A DNA stretch of 64,000 nt from Sphingomonas_R arantia (GTDB lineage: Bacteria; Pseudomonadota; Alphaproteobacteria; Sphingomonadales; Sphingomonadaceae). The translations under genes were made by a program, and so were the position numbers. The notes below the pieces were generated by a model. The model searched no databases. It saw only the letters and a program-made list of their open reading frames with translations, and was not told where the DNA came from. This document shows, piece by piece, positions 17,504-27,048 of the stretch. Each line of letters opens with the position of its first letter. Position 1 is the first letter of the stretch. Where the stretch lies: NCBI RefSeq assembly GCF_042682045.1, contig NZ_JBHUGS010000003.1, positions 186,001 through 250,000 on the forward strand, in the 5' to 3' direction.

Positions 17504-19092
17504 GCAAAGGCTTCCGGCAGTCGCAGGCTGGCCTCCATACTTGGTCCGGCCTCCTGCTTGGCTGGATCCTGTTCCTGGTTTTCATGACCGGTACGATCGC
17601 GTTCTGGCGGGAGGGGCTTAACCGCTGGATGCGGCCCGAGCTTGCGCGCGTCGAGCAGCCCATGCGTGTGCTGGCCGGCGCGCAACGCTTCCTGCAGGGC
17701 AAGGCCCCGGACGCAAAAAGCTGGTTCATCACCATGCCGAGCGACGCCGCGCCTGGCGCGCAACTCTTCTGGGTGCCGCAACCAAAGGAAGGCGAAAGGC
17801 CGCGTCGCGGCGGTCGGCGCGAAAACCAGGCGTTGATAGGGGCCGATGGCGAGCCGGCGGTCGCGCGGGCGACGCGCGGCGGCGACTTCTTCTACCGCTT
17901 CCATTTCGACCTCCACTACGTTCCAGTGATCTGGGCGCGCTGGCTGGTCGGCTTCGCGACGATGATGATGCTGGTGGCGATCCTTTCCGGCATCGTCACG
18001 CACAAGAAGATTTTCCGCGACTTCTTCACTCTCCGGCGACACCGTGGCCAACGGTCCTGGCTGGACGGGCACAACGCGACCGCGGTCCTGGCGCTACCGT
18101 TTCATCTGATGATCACTTATACCGGGCTGGTCACGCTGATGGCGCTCCTGATGCCGTGGGCAGTCGTCGCCAATTACAGCGACGAGGCAAAGCTCTTCGA
18201 TGCGCTGTTTCCACACAGCGAAACCATTGAACGAACGCACCGAGCTGCGCCTTTGGTCGATCTGACGACGGTGGTGCGCGACGCGGAACGCCGGCTGGGC
18301 GGATCCTCAGGTTTTGTCGAGATCGCCAACCCAGGCGACGCTGCCGCCCGGGTCAGCGTCAATCGCGCACCCTCGACGCTCCTCAATACACGAACGCCTA
18401 AGGTGACTTATGACGGGGTTACTGGGGCCGCCATTTGGCAGTCGCCCGCACCAGGTGGCGCGTCAGCGACGGCAGGCGTCATGATCGGGCTCCATGCCGG
18501 CCGCTTCGCCGACACGGCGCTACGCTGGATCTACTTCCTGTGCGGCGTCGCTGGAACGTTGATGGTGGCAAGCGGTCTTGTCCTATGGACGGTCAAAAGG
18601 CGCGAAAAGCTGCCCGACCCCGACCGGCCGCACTTTGGTTTCCGCCTGATCGAGAAGTTGAACGTTGCCGTCCTCGCCGGCTTTCCGCTCGGCATTGCGT
18701 CCATGTTATGGGCGAACCGCCTGCTGCCGACGGGTATGGCCGCGCGCGCGGAATGGGAAGTGCACACGCTGTTCATCGCTTGGGCAGCAGCACTACTACT
18801 GGTGCTGGCGCGGAAGCCGGCGTCGAGTTGGATCGTGCTGCTCGGCATCACGGGTGGCCTGCTCATCCTGCTGCCGATCTACAACATGTTCTGGACCGAC
18901 CGCGGCGTCTTCGCCTCGCTGTCAGCAAATGATTGGCTTCCGATCGGCGTCGACCTCACCCTGCTGGTGCTTGGAGCCGCCTCCATCGCAACGGCACAGC
19001 GCGTCGCCCGATATCGCCCTGAGCGACGCCGATCACGCGACGATCGGCGGGTCGCCGCTGCTCGGCTGGGTAAACTGGCGCCCGCGGAATGA
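17500..19092 (+). CDS. PepSY-associated inner-membrane protein (siderophore reductase-like)
   Basis: About 530 residues. Family landmarks: QAGLHTWSGLLLGWILFLVFMTG at the N-terminus, FYRFHFDLHYVP, HKKIFRDFFTLRRHRGQRSW followed by LDGHNATAVLALPFHLMITYTG, and further membrane helices to the end. Four to eight helices with periplasmic PepSY parts. Homologues such as FhuF-independent PiuB/FpvG types are thought to reduce or process ferric siderophores at the inner membrane using membrane histidines. Overlaps both neighbours by 4 bp, so it is translated together with them. Confidence 0.87.
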   Translation: MSKGFRQSQAGLHTWSGLLLGWILFLVFMTGTIAFWREGLNRWMRPELARVEQPMRVLAGAQRFLQGKAPDAKSWFITMPSDAAPGAQLFWVPQPKEGERPRRGGRRENQALIGADGEPAVARATRGGDFFYRFHFDLHYVPVIWARWLVGFATMMMLVAILSGIVTHKKIFRDFFTLRRHRGQRSWLDGHNATAVLALPFHLMITYTGLVTLMALLMPWAVVANYSDEAKLFDALFPHSETIERTHRAAPLVDLTTVVRDAERRLGGSSGFVEIANPGDAAARVSVNRAPSTLLNTRTPKVTYDGVTGAAIWQSPAPGGASATAGVMIGLHAGRFADTALRWIYFLCGVAGTLMVASGLVLWTVKRREKLPDPDRPHFGFRLIEKLNVAVLAGFPLGIASMLWANRLLPTGMAARAEWEVHTLFIAWAAALLLVLARKPASSWIVLLGITGGLLILLPIYNMFWTDRGVFASLSANDWLPIGVDLTLLVLGAASIATAQRVARYRPERRRSRDDRRVAAARLGKLAPAE

Positions 19093-19409
19093 TCCTCCTC
19101 GCGTTTATAGCCGCGGTCGTCGCGTTTGGACTGCTCGGGCTGGCCACGGACGCGCACCATGGGCGCTGGCTTCGCGCCCGGCCGTCCGGCACCCGCAAGC
19201 GATTGATGCGGCGCGGCGCGTGGTGCCTGATCGCTGTCTGCCTGCTCCTGTCGATCGCCGCGCGAGGTCTCGTGTTCGGGCCGGTCGCCTGGGTCGGTCT
19301 GGTAATGCTGGGTGCCGCCGTCGCGTTTCTGGTCATCAATCTCCTCGTGCCACGAGCGCGCCGCGTTCAGCACCCATCGCAACACGTCCATCAGGAGAGA
19401 CAACCATGA
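19089..19409 (+). CDS. DUF3325 membrane protein
   Basis: A 106-residue inner-membrane protein with three hydrophobic helices: ILLAFIAAVVAFGLLGLA at the start, WCLIAVCLLLSIAARGLVFG, and VGLVMLGAAVAFLVINLL. The segment between helix 1 and 2 (DAHHGRWLRARPSGTRKRL) is basic and cytosolic. DUF3325 proteins accompany PepSY proteins in iron-uptake operons; molecular role unknown. Overlaps the PepSY stop and the next start by 4 bp each. Confidence 0.8.
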   Translation: MILLAFIAAVVAFGLLGLATDAHHGRWLRARPSGTRKRLMRRGAWCLIAVCLLLSIAARGLVFGPVAWVGLVMLGAAVAFLVINLLVPRARRVQHPSQHVHQERQP

Positions 19410-20032
19410 AGAAGCTGATGCTCGCCACCCTGCTGGCGCTTCCCACAATGACGCAGGCGCATGAGGTCTGGATCGAACGTGATGGCAGCGGCCCGGCAAG
19501 AATATATCTCGGCGAGCCCGCGGAACCGCCGCCCGAGGGCGGTGATCCGGAGTTTCCCAAATTGAAAGCGCCTAAGCTGCTGTCCGGATCGCAGCCCTCG
19601 CAGCGGCGGATGGCCGGTTTCATCGAGGTCGATGCCCCGGCCGGCGACGTGCGTGCCTGGGATGACAACGTGTTCGCGCCCTGGGGCCCTGAAGGGAAAA
19701 AGGAGGGCGTGATCTATTATGCGCGCGCCGGTCGTAGCGACACGCGCGCGCAGATGCCGTTAGAGATTGTTCCTGCCACCGCGAACGGCGACCGCTTCAT
19801 TCTAGTGCGCGACGGCAAGCCTGTTGCCGGCCATTCCGTCACGGTTGTCACACCCGACAAATGGAGCAGGACGTTCACCACCGATGAGTCTGGCGGCTTC
19901 TCTTTTCCTGTGCGCGGGAAAGGCCGATACCTGCTCTCCGGATCCACAAAGGAAACCGGACCGCATGCGACCGCTGCGGGTTCAGTGCAGGTCCTGCATC
20001 GAACGACCACCACGACGTTCGTCGCAAAGTGA
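19406..20032 (+). CDS. DUF4198 periplasmic protein
   Basis: About 208 residues. A signal peptide (MKKLMLATLLALPTMTQAHE, cleaved after TQA) precedes a beta-rich periplasmic domain beginning with HEVWIERDG, the classical DUF4198 opening, and containing a DGKPVAGHSVTVVTPDKW carrier-like Ig fold with TDESGGFSFPV. The family is loosely linked to metal or siderophore uptake. AGGAG precedes the ATG by seven bases. Last gene of the siderophore operon. Confidence 0.85.
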   Translation: MKKLMLATLLALPTMTQAHEVWIERDGSGPARIYLGEPAEPPPEGGDPEFPKLKAPKLLSGSQPSQRRMAGFIEVDAPAGDVRAWDDNVFAPWGPEGKKEGVIYYARAGRSDTRAQMPLEIVPATANGDRFILVRDGKPVAGHSVTVVTPDKWSRTFTTDESGGFSFPVRGKGRYLLSGSTKETGPHATAAGSVQVLHRTTTTTFVAK

Positions 20033-20042
20033 CTTCGGCATA

Positions 20043-20345
20043 ATGATGGACCCCGTTCCCTCAATGCCAATAGGCTGGAGTGCGCATGTCGTCATACGAT
20101 CACTTCGACGCTGGACCGCATGCCGCGCGACACACGATTCAGCAGTATGGCCTTTAGTAAAACTGGTTGGCGAACTGGGGGCGTCATCACACGCCGAGAT
20201 CGCGCTTACGAGCCTGTTTCAGCTCGCGGAAGGAATGCTCGGCCGCCCACTCGTCGGCGCGTGCTACCGCGATCCAAGGCCAAGTCGCGACGACCGGGCG
20301 GTGCTGCTAATGCTAGGGCATACCCCCAATGCCGGACCAATCTAA
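20043..20345 (+). CDS. Hypothetical protein, possibly a conserved sphingomonad type
   Basis: A frame of 100 codons starting with two ATGs 10 bp after the DUF4198 stop. The protein looks genuine: helical, high GC at third positions, with HVVIRSLRRWTACRATHD, LVKLVGELGASSHAEIAL and SLFQLAEGMLGRPLV, then DRAVLLMLGH. I do not recognise a named family. It could be the distal gene of the siderophore operon or a leftover. No strong ribosome site is visible. Confidence 0.4.
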   Translation: MMDPVPSMPIGWSAHVVIRSLRRWTACRATHDSAVWPLVKLVGELGASSHAEIALTSLFQLAEGMLGRPLVGACYRDPRPSRDDRAVLLMLGHTPNAGPI

Positions 20346-20644
20346 AATTGCCCCCGATTCTCCACGGCTTGGAGGAACCGCTTGCTTAGGCGGCGCTGGG
20401 CATGCGCATGGCGGTCGGAATGGATAGCTGTACGGCTGATCGGCCCGTGGCCGCGCAACAACGGCATGAGCAACAGAAGTAATAGTCCGCCGCCTGCTCC
20501 TGCCTTGCCCGCCTCCATTTTTGCGAACACGTTGGCGAACTGTGTCTAGCGAGGCCCGCCGGGGCTGGGTAGAACGCGATGAATATGCCTACCCATCGCC
20601 TTTAGGCCGGTAAGAGGCTGGTCAAAGCTAACCTCTTCGAACCA

Positions 20645-22054
20645 TCAACGTGCAAGGGCGCCCGAGAGAAAGCTGCGCAGCGGTTCGCCATAAGGCGGGT
20701 AAAAAAGCGCTGCAGCCTCCCTCGCTGGGCTTTGCCGATAAATCGCTCGCGCGTGGCTGAAGGTCAGGAAACCCGCTTCTCCACGATAGAAACCCATTCC
20801 GGAAGAGCCGACGCCACCAAACGGGAGATCCTCAGCCATGGCATGGGTCATCACGTCGTTGATGGTGACCCCGCCCGATGCAGTGCCGCCGAGCACTTTG
20901 CGGGTGCGTGCTTCATCAAGGCCGAAGTAATAGAGGGCTAGCGGATGCGGTTTAGATCGCAAGTCGGCAAGGACGTCGTCGAGAGATCGATAGCCAACAA
21001 CGGGAAGGATAGGACCGAAGATCTCCTCGCTCATCACCTGCATATCCGGCCGCGCATTGAGGACGATGACAGGGTTCAGATACCGCCCCGGAGATTCCTC
21101 TCCCGCCGGGAAAACTTCGATAAGCTCGCCGCCCTTGGCTGTCGCATCCGCCAGCATCTCCTTCAGCCGCGTGAGGTGCCGGTTACTGATTATCGAGGAA
21201 TAGTCCTTGGACGCGGCACCTTGAGGAAACATCCTCCTGGCCGCTGCGACGCAATGCTCGGCAAAGGCGCGCTCCCGCCCAGCCGGAACAAGCGCGTAAT
21301 CAGGTGCAAGACAGATCTGTCCAGCGTTGCGGGCCTTCACCGCGATCACCTTCTCGGCAGCATCCGCGATGGGGTAGTCGCTGTCGATGACGACTGGAGA
21401 CTTGCCACCCAGCTCAAGCGTCACTGGCGTGAGATTGTCGGCCGCCGCTCGCATCACCTGCTGTCCGACCGCTGTCGAGCCGGTAAAGATGAGGTGGTCG
21501 AAGGGTGCTGAGGCGAAGTGTCTCGCCTCCTCGGCTCCCCCCTGCACCGTCGCCACTTCGCTTTGCGCAAACGTCTCACTGATCAGGCGATCAACGAGCG
21601 CAGCCATGCCTGGCGCATTCTCGGAGGGTTTGATGACGGCTCTATTGCCCGCAGCGAGTATGCCCGCGAGCGGTGCGAAGATCGTGACGATCGGATAGTT
21701 CCACGCACCCATGACCCCCACGACGCCGAGCGGGACATGCTCGACGCGGGCTTCTGCGCCGAGCGCGAGCGCCGGATGAATGGCCGGCTCCATCCACACC
21801 TCCACCTTGGCTGCGGCAGCGCGCAACGCGACGACGGCACCGAAGATCTCGAGCCGCGTCTCGTCCGAACTGCGATACCCGAAATCCTGTGATACGGTTG
21901 CAGCGATTTCCTCACCGGCCTGAATCAGCATGACGGCAGCACGTTCCAGCCGATTGGCACGCGTGGCGGCCGTTGGAGGACCGTCAGCCAGATAAGCCGA
22001 CCGCTGTACCGCTATGATGGCGTCCAAACGCGCCTTGACGCTGTAGTCGATCAT
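20645..22054 (-). CDS. Coniferyl-aldehyde-type dehydrogenase
   Basis: Aldehyde dehydrogenase superfamily, 469 residues, oxidising an aldehyde to its acid with NAD(P)+. Hallmarks: GAWNYPIVTIFAPLAGILAAGN with KPSENAP, FTGSTAVGQQVM, LELGGKSPVVI and the catalytic cysteine in NAGQICLAPD (about residue 253). The C-terminal LPFGGVGSSGMGFYRGEAGF and YPPYG match the short class 3-like enzymes annotated as coniferyl aldehyde dehydrogenase, though real substrates in that group vary. An AraC regulator gene lies 111 bp upstream on the same strand. Confidence 0.85.
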   Translation of the reverse strand: MIDYSVKARLDAIIAVQRSAYLADGPPTAATRANRLERAAVMLIQAGEEIAATVSQDFGYRSSDETRLEIFGAVVALRAAAAKVEVWMEPAIHPALALGAEARVEHVPLGVVGVMGAWNYPIVTIFAPLAGILAAGNRAVIKPSENAPGMAALVDRLISETFAQSEVATVQGGAEEARHFASAPFDHLIFTGSTAVGQQVMRAAADNLTPVTLELGGKSPVVIDSDYPIADAAEKVIAVKARNAGQICLAPDYALVPAGRERAFAEHCVAAARRMFPQGAASKDYSSIISNRHLTRLKEMLADATAKGGELIEVFPAGEESPGRYLNPVIVLNARPDMQVMSEEIFGPILPVVGYRSLDDVLADLRSKPHPLALYYFGLDEARTRKVLGGTASGGVTINDVMTHAMAEDLPFGGVGSSGMGFYRGEAGFLTFSHARAIYRQSPAREAAALFYPPYGEPLRSFLSGALAR

Positions 22055-22165
22055 CGATGACCTTCATCCGTTAGCCGTGCAGTGTCACGGGATTGCTGAA
22101 GCATAACCTGCTTCTTCGATGTCTCCGTGTTGGACTGTGCGAAGTCTTGCGGCCGCGTGCATATT

Positions 22166-23092
22166 CTACTTGATTTGAAGCCTGGCCTCGCGACCCAATG
22201 GCGGCAGGGTGCCAACGGCAGCAATCTCCTCGCGCAGCGCGCTCGGCGATCGTCCAAACGCACGCCGGATCGCGTGACTGAAGCTGGTGCCGTCCGGAAA
22301 GCCGTTCGCAAGCGCAATATCCAGCAGCGGACGGCCATCGTTCCTGGCGATGTCCTGACGTGCACGGTCGAGCCTGATACGGCGTATCAGCGCACCCGGC
22401 GTTGTTCCGAGCGCGCCTAGACGGGCGTACAGCGAGCGACGCGACATTCCGACGTCGCTCGCCAGGTCAGTCGGCCCGTAGCTCGCGTCGGCAATGTTTC
22501 GAACGATGGACAGGGCCGCACGCGCAAGCAAGGGAGGCTCCTGTGTCGCCGTCTCGCGCGTGCTAGCCAAGGCCAGATCAATCATGACACGCGCGGCGAG
22601 CTCAGCGGTGTGATCCCCCTGCCCCCGGGTCAGCAGGGCATTTATGCCTCCCGCCGCGGCATTGGTCCCGTCGCCACCCTTGATCCGGGTTCCAATCACG
22701 TCGCTGGCCAACGCAGACCATCGCGGCTCGTCCGCAGGGTCAAAGGCAATGAGAAGTGCGTCGTGCCCCTCGCGCATATCCATCCGGTAATCACCGTTCA
22801 TCGGCGTCAGGATCAGATTACCGGGCTTGATGTCCAGGGCACCGCTCGCATCCTCGTATCGCGTCGTGCCGTCAAGCTGCCAGAGGAGCTTGAGATACTT
22901 GCCCAACCCCGCTGCGACGGACCTTTGACCGACTGTTTCAACAACCGTGGCAGGCGCTTGGAACCGCGCGATTGGATATCTGCCCACCCGCCGCGCGGTG
23001 ATCATCCGATCCGGACGATCGTCCTGAACGTCAATCTCGAGATGTGGAAAGGCGGCATTGGCTAGCACCACCGCCCGTGTTGGCTCTAACAT
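22166..23092 (-). CDS. AraC-family regulator (paralogue of 29713-30596)
   Basis: A 308-residue AraC/XylS regulator. The N-terminal half is a cupin-like sensing region (KLLWQLDGTTRYEDASGA, IKPGNLILTPMNGDYRMDMREGHD), followed by two helix-turn-helix motifs: YGPTDLASDVGMSRRSLYARL and LLDIALANGFPDGTSFSHAIRRAFG with SPSALREE. Encoded directly upstream of the coniferyl-type dehydrogenase and probably its activator. A clear paralogue, now frameshifted, lies at 29.7-30.6 kb. Confidence 0.85.
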   Translation of the reverse strand: MLEPTRAVVLANAAFPHLEIDVQDDRPDRMITARRVGRYPIARFQAPATVVETVGQRSVAAGLGKYLKLLWQLDGTTRYEDASGALDIKPGNLILTPMNGDYRMDMREGHDALLIAFDPADEPRWSALASDVIGTRIKGGDGTNAAAGGINALLTRGQGDHTAELAARVMIDLALASTRETATQEPPLLARAALSIVRNIADASYGPTDLASDVGMSRRSLYARLGALGTTPGALIRRIRLDRARQDIARNDGRPLLDIALANGFPDGTSFSHAIRRAFGRSPSALREEIAAVGTLPPLGREARLQIK

Positions 23093-23705
23093 GAAGCTCG
23101 TGCCTTTCGGGGTTCACCGCGACTGACAATTTGGCCGTGCGAAAGTCCACGGGACCGGACGTTGCACCGCCGCTGCTCGCGATGAAACCCCATATAAGGA
23201 CTACAGACCGCCGCATTCTTGCGCTCATTGTTCCCAAATTGCGGCAACCGCCAATTCGTCAAATTCCACCACGTTGCAGCGAAACTAAAACCAAGCCCGC
23301 TTTTGAACGGCTTCCTTCCATTGATCGCGTTACAGTCAGGCTTCCATACCACGACCAGCCAGTTACCACCGTAGTGGCGGACAAACCGCGACGGTCTCGC
23401 CTGAAGCTCGTTTGACCAGAGATTGTTGCCAAGTGGTATGTCAGCGGCGCCACCGTGCGGCGCCGATCGTGATGCCCCCGGTTCAGGTGATCCAATGCGC
23501 CAGTATGGAGGGCTGCACCTCCTACTCGCTGGCTTGGGGGGCATCGGGCATCGTCGGCTCGCCCGCGACGGCCGGCGCGCACTCTCGTCTTCCATATCAA
23601 CCTAACCGGTTATGTCGGCGTCAGCGGAACCAACTGTCGCGTCCGGGCCGCTGCCGTGAGTTACAAACCGGCCTGCCGCCGTGCGACGCTCTTGCCGAAG
23701 AAGCG
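23093..23705. other. Intergenic stretch, no supported gene
   Basis: About 610 bp between the AraC gene and the next SDR. A 169-codon minus-strand frame at 23086-23595 and shorter frames exist, but they show no recognisable family and no ribosome site. Slightly AT-richer than the neighbouring genes around 23250-23350. Probably non-coding or decayed. Confidence 0.4.
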
Positions 23706-24437
23706 TCATCCCTGCACCGTCGGACGCACGATCAATTCGTTTACATCGACATCCGCCGGCTGCGAGATGGCAAAACCAATGGCTTCAGCGATGGCACCGG
23801 CGGGTATTCCGATGCTATCGGTCAGGCCTTGAAGCATCCCCCGTGTCTCCGGCGAGCGGATTGCATCAGACAGTTCGGTCCGGGTCAGGCCTGGGCTCAC
23901 CAAAGTGACACGTAAGTCCTTGCTTTCCATCCGCAGCCCTTCAGACAGCGCCCGGACAGCAAATTTCGTGGCGCAGTATACGCCAGCGGTCGGGTTTACG
24001 TTGTATCCCGCCACTGACCCGATGTTTACCACATGGCCGCGTTGCTGCGCAGTCATAATCGGCAGCACGGCCGCCACGCCGTTCAGAACGCCACGGAGGT
24101 TGACGTCGATCATCAAGTTCCATTCGTCGATCTGCAGGTCGGCGAAGGCTGAAAGTGGCATCACACCGGCATTGTTCACGAGCACGTCGATCCGGCCGAA
24201 CTGCCGGTGTGCCTCTTGCGCGAAGGTCGCAAAGTTCCACCGATCCGTCACATCAAGCCTGATCGCCAGGGCAGAACCGCCCTCGGCCATAATCTCCCGC
24301 GCTACGATCTCGATCCTCTCAACCCGCCGTGCTCCAACGACGACGGTGTGGCCCTGCTTCGCGAGATGTCTCGCCGTGGCCTCGCCGATGCCGCTGCTCG
24401 CGCCTGAGATGAGGATGATCTTGGACGTGTTCGACAT
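23706..24437 (-). CDS. Short-chain dehydrogenase/reductase
   Basis: Classical SDR, 243 residues: LISGASSGIG cofactor loop, DVTDRW, VNNAGVMPLSAF, catalytic Ser in NIGSVAG and YCATKFAVRALSEGL. The NNAGVMPLS and KDLRVTLVSPG pattern is that of the YdfG/serine-dehydrogenase-like group with broad substrate range. Divergent from the AraC_N-type regulator starting at 24615 with a 177-bp gap, an arrangement common for small oxidoreductases controlled by that regulator type. Confidence 0.85.
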   Translation of the reverse strand: MSNTSKIILISGASSGIGEATARHLAKQGHTVVVGARRVERIEIVAREIMAEGGSALAIRLDVTDRWNFATFAQEAHRQFGRIDVLVNNAGVMPLSAFADLQIDEWNLMIDVNLRGVLNGVAAVLPIMTAQQRGHVVNIGSVAGYNVNPTAGVYCATKFAVRALSEGLRMESKDLRVTLVSPGLTRTELSDAIRSPETRGMLQGLTDSIGIPAGAIAEAIGFAISQPADVDVNELIVRPTVQG

Positions 24438-24614
24438 GGGAAGCGCTCATATGTTGCGTTGTCTCCCGGGTATGCCTCAACTCGTCCGGCGCAGTTATCC
24501 GCATCCTCCATGATGCATGCACAATCCTCCGATTGCCGTACCGGCTTGTGGTATCCATGGAGACGATCGGGCATGCCAGACTTGTGCCGGGGGGTGCGGC
24601 ACGAAGGGATACCA

Positions 24615-25529
24615 ATGGTCAACAGCAGCGCCCTCATTCGCGAGATGGCAGGCATCGTCGCGAGGTTCGCCACCAATGAAGGAGCGTCGCCCTCCCTGAT
24701 CGGGTGCCTCTACTTCGGTCGGAGTTCGACACCGACCAATCCGGTTTTTCAGACCCAGTGGCCGTGCTTTGCCATGGTCCTGCAGGGTGAGAAAAGCGTT
24801 ACGCTGGGCGATGAGACCCATCGCTACGGCGTAGGCCAGTTCCTGGTCGTCTCGCTCGACCTGCCGGTTGCGTCTCGGGTTACGATGGCCGAGCCATCCA
24901 AGCCACATCTCGGGCTCGGCATCGCGATTAGGCCGCACATCCTACAGGGACTGATGCATCGACTGCCCCACAGCGCGGCCCCGAGGGCGACGGGCAACCC
25001 ACTCGGGGTCGCTGTGAACACCGCCGGAAAGGATCTGCTGGAAGCGACTGCCAGACTTCTGCGGCTGCTCGATCGGCCTAACGACATCGAGGCGTTGTCT
25101 CCGCTCGTCGAGCAGGAGATACTGTACTGGCTGTTGCAGGGACCCACCGGATCTCGCCTAGTAGAGATCGCTACCGCGGATACCGCCGGCAACCGTGTCG
25201 CCCGAGCTATCAGCTGGCTGCAGGACAATTATATTCGACCGTTCCGAGTCGAGGAGCTTGCCGAAGTGGCCAGCATGAGCACGTCGTCGCTGCATCACCA
25301 TTTCAAGCGCGCCACGGCCATGACGCCGGTACAATTTCAGAAACAACTGCGTCTCCAGGCCGCACGGCGCCTCATGCTCCTGGAGCGGCTCGACGTCGGC
25401 TCGGCAGGATTCGCAGTCGGGTATCAAAGCCCTTCGCAGTTCAGCCGAGAGTACAGCCGGCTCTACGGCGTGGCGCCATCACGCGACCTGAGAACTCAGC
25501 TGACAAAAGCACTTGCTGATGCATCATGA
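24615..25529 (+). CDS. AraC-family regulator with AraC_N domain
   Basis: A 304-residue regulator of the AraC_N (PF06719-type) group: N-terminal sensing half with LIGCLYFGRSSTPTNPVFQ, CFAMVLQGEKSVTLGDETHRYG and FLVVSLDLPV, then the DNA-binding half with AVASMSTSSLHHHFK-type first helix-turn-helix and AVGYQSPSQFSREYSRLYG second. The frame is open from 24459; I choose the ATG at 24615, which has AAGGG six bases upstream. It probably regulates the divergent SDR, and perhaps the monooxygenase/hydrolase pair downstream. Confidence 0.85.
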   Translation: MVNSSALIREMAGIVARFATNEGASPSLIGCLYFGRSSTPTNPVFQTQWPCFAMVLQGEKSVTLGDETHRYGVGQFLVVSLDLPVASRVTMAEPSKPHLGLGIAIRPHILQGLMHRLPHSAAPRATGNPLGVAVNTAGKDLLEATARLLRLLDRPNDIEALSPLVEQEILYWLLQGPTGSRLVEIATADTAGNRVARAISWLQDNYIRPFRVEELAEVASMSTSSLHHHFKRATAMTPVQFQKQLRLQAARRLMLLERLDVGSAGFAVGYQSPSQFSREYSRLYGVAPSRDLRTQLTKALADAS

Positions 25530-25653
25530 AAAGGACGAAACATTATAGGCTACTGTCGTAGTCCAAAATCCCCGCCGGGCAAAGCCTCTGCAACATGGGC
25601 TCGCCATCACTAGAGACCGCGGAATTCTTGCATCTCTAAGTTGGAGCAACCTC

Positions 25654-26994
25654 ATGTTGGATCAAAGCAGAAAGCAAGCAGTCGTCGTCGGAGGTGGCAT
25701 GGCCGGCCTATTGGCCGCCGCCGCCTTTCTGAGGAATGGCATAGACGTAACTCTCCTTGAGCGGGATGAGAATGAAACTCGGGGCGAAGCACGCCGCGGC
25801 GTGCCGCAAGGGCGCCATCCCCATTTGCTGCTTGCAGGCGGTTTGCTGGCGCTCCGGCATCTGTTTCCAAAGATCGACACGGATTTGATCGCCGCCGGCG
25901 GATTGGACTATTCATCATCGCGCGACATGCAGATCGAGATACCAGGCATCGCCACCCTTCCCCGGATTGACTTTGGAATGAGGAGCATCGCCGTGCGCCG
26001 TCCGGCGCTGGAAGCTGTCGTTTCGGCCCGATTGGCCGAACACCCAAACTTCATTCGCAGGTCGAAATCGAAGGCGGTGCGAGTCCGGACGAATGCCGCA
26101 AGAGACGCAGTGGCTGGCGTCGAATCTATCGATGAGGAGGGATCAGCCCGATTCGAGCCCGCTGATTTTGTCGTCGATGCATCTGGAAGAGGAACGCTGA
26201 TCCTCTCCTGCCTGGATCAGATCGGTCGATCAGCCCCGCGCGAAGAAGTCGTCACGGTCGATATCGGCTATACGAGCGTTGTCGCGACCATTCCGATTGC
26301 TCACGCGCCAGACTTCACTTGCCTCGCGCTTAATTCCGTAAAAGACAGCGGACGGGCAGGTTACATGTTCCGCCTGTCTCAAGACCAATGGCATATCGCT
26401 TTGGTCGGGCGTGGCGCGGACCAGCCGCCCGCGACGATTGAAGAGTTTTCGCCCTATACGCACACGCTCGGCTCCACGACGATCGCCGACGCTCTATCCC
26501 GAGCGACCAAATTCGAGGAGCTCGCTCGGTTCCGGTTCCCGGCGAACGTACGTCGTCATTTCGGCGCCAATGGGGAGGTGCCAAACGGATTGTTCCCGAT
26601 CGGCGACTCCTATTGCCGGTTCAATCCAGTTGTCGGCCAAGGCATGTCCGTGGCCGCGCATGAAGCTTTGATTTTGAGCGAGATGCTGGCAAGCACCGAG
26701 ACCTCTCACGGGCAACGAGTGACAGACCGCTATATCGCGGCCTGCCGGCCGGTCATCGACCGGGCATGGTCTGCATCGGCCATCCCTGATTTCGCCTATG
26801 CGACCACGACGGGCGAGCCGCCGGTCGACCTTGATACCGTTCTGTCCCAGTCCATGGATCGGTTGCGAACCGCGCTACAGGATCGGTCCGCTCTCCTCGG
26901 TTTGTATAAAGCCCGTCACCTCGTCGACCTGTTGCCTGAGAAGATACAGGCGACGGCTTCGTTTAGTGTGCCAGCCGACTCTGACGGGCGCTAG
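25654..26994 (+). CDS. FAD-dependent monooxygenase/epoxidase-like oxidoreductase
   Basis: A 446-residue flavoprotein. N-terminal Rossmann motif VVVGGGMAGLLAAAAFLRNG and VTLLERDE bind FAD; GVPQGRHPHLLLAGG is the family marker of FAD monooxygenases related to squalene/geranylgeranyl-type and tetracycline-type enzymes; DASGRGT and the late FAD motif FPIGDSYCRFNPVVGQGMSVAA are present. It lies 54 bp before an epoxide hydrolase gene in the same direction, so an epoxidation followed by ring opening is an attractive reading. Substrate unknown. Confidence 0.8.
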   Translation: MLDQSRKQAVVVGGGMAGLLAAAAFLRNGIDVTLLERDENETRGEARRGVPQGRHPHLLLAGGLLALRHLFPKIDTDLIAAGGLDYSSSRDMQIEIPGIATLPRIDFGMRSIAVRRPALEAVVSARLAEHPNFIRRSKSKAVRVRTNAARDAVAGVESIDEEGSARFEPADFVVDASGRGTLILSCLDQIGRSAPREEVVTVDIGYTSVVATIPIAHAPDFTCLALNSVKDSGRAGYMFRLSQDQWHIALVGRGADQPPATIEEFSPYTHTLGSTTIADALSRATKFEELARFRFPANVRRHFGANGEVPNGLFPIGDSYCRFNPVVGQGMSVAAHEALILSEMLASTETSHGQRVTDRYIAACRPVIDRAWSASAIPDFAYATTTGEPPVDLDTVLSQSMDRLRTALQDRSALLGLYKARHLVDLLPEKIQATASFSVPADSDGR

Positions 26995-27048
26995 AAACTT
27001 GCACCAGGACGACATCGTCCTGGCCGCTTGCGACCGAAAGGAACACAG

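Noticed and set aside
20346..20644. Further gene after the siderophore operon
   Set aside because: Frames of about 60-90 codons on both strands have no motif or ribosome site.
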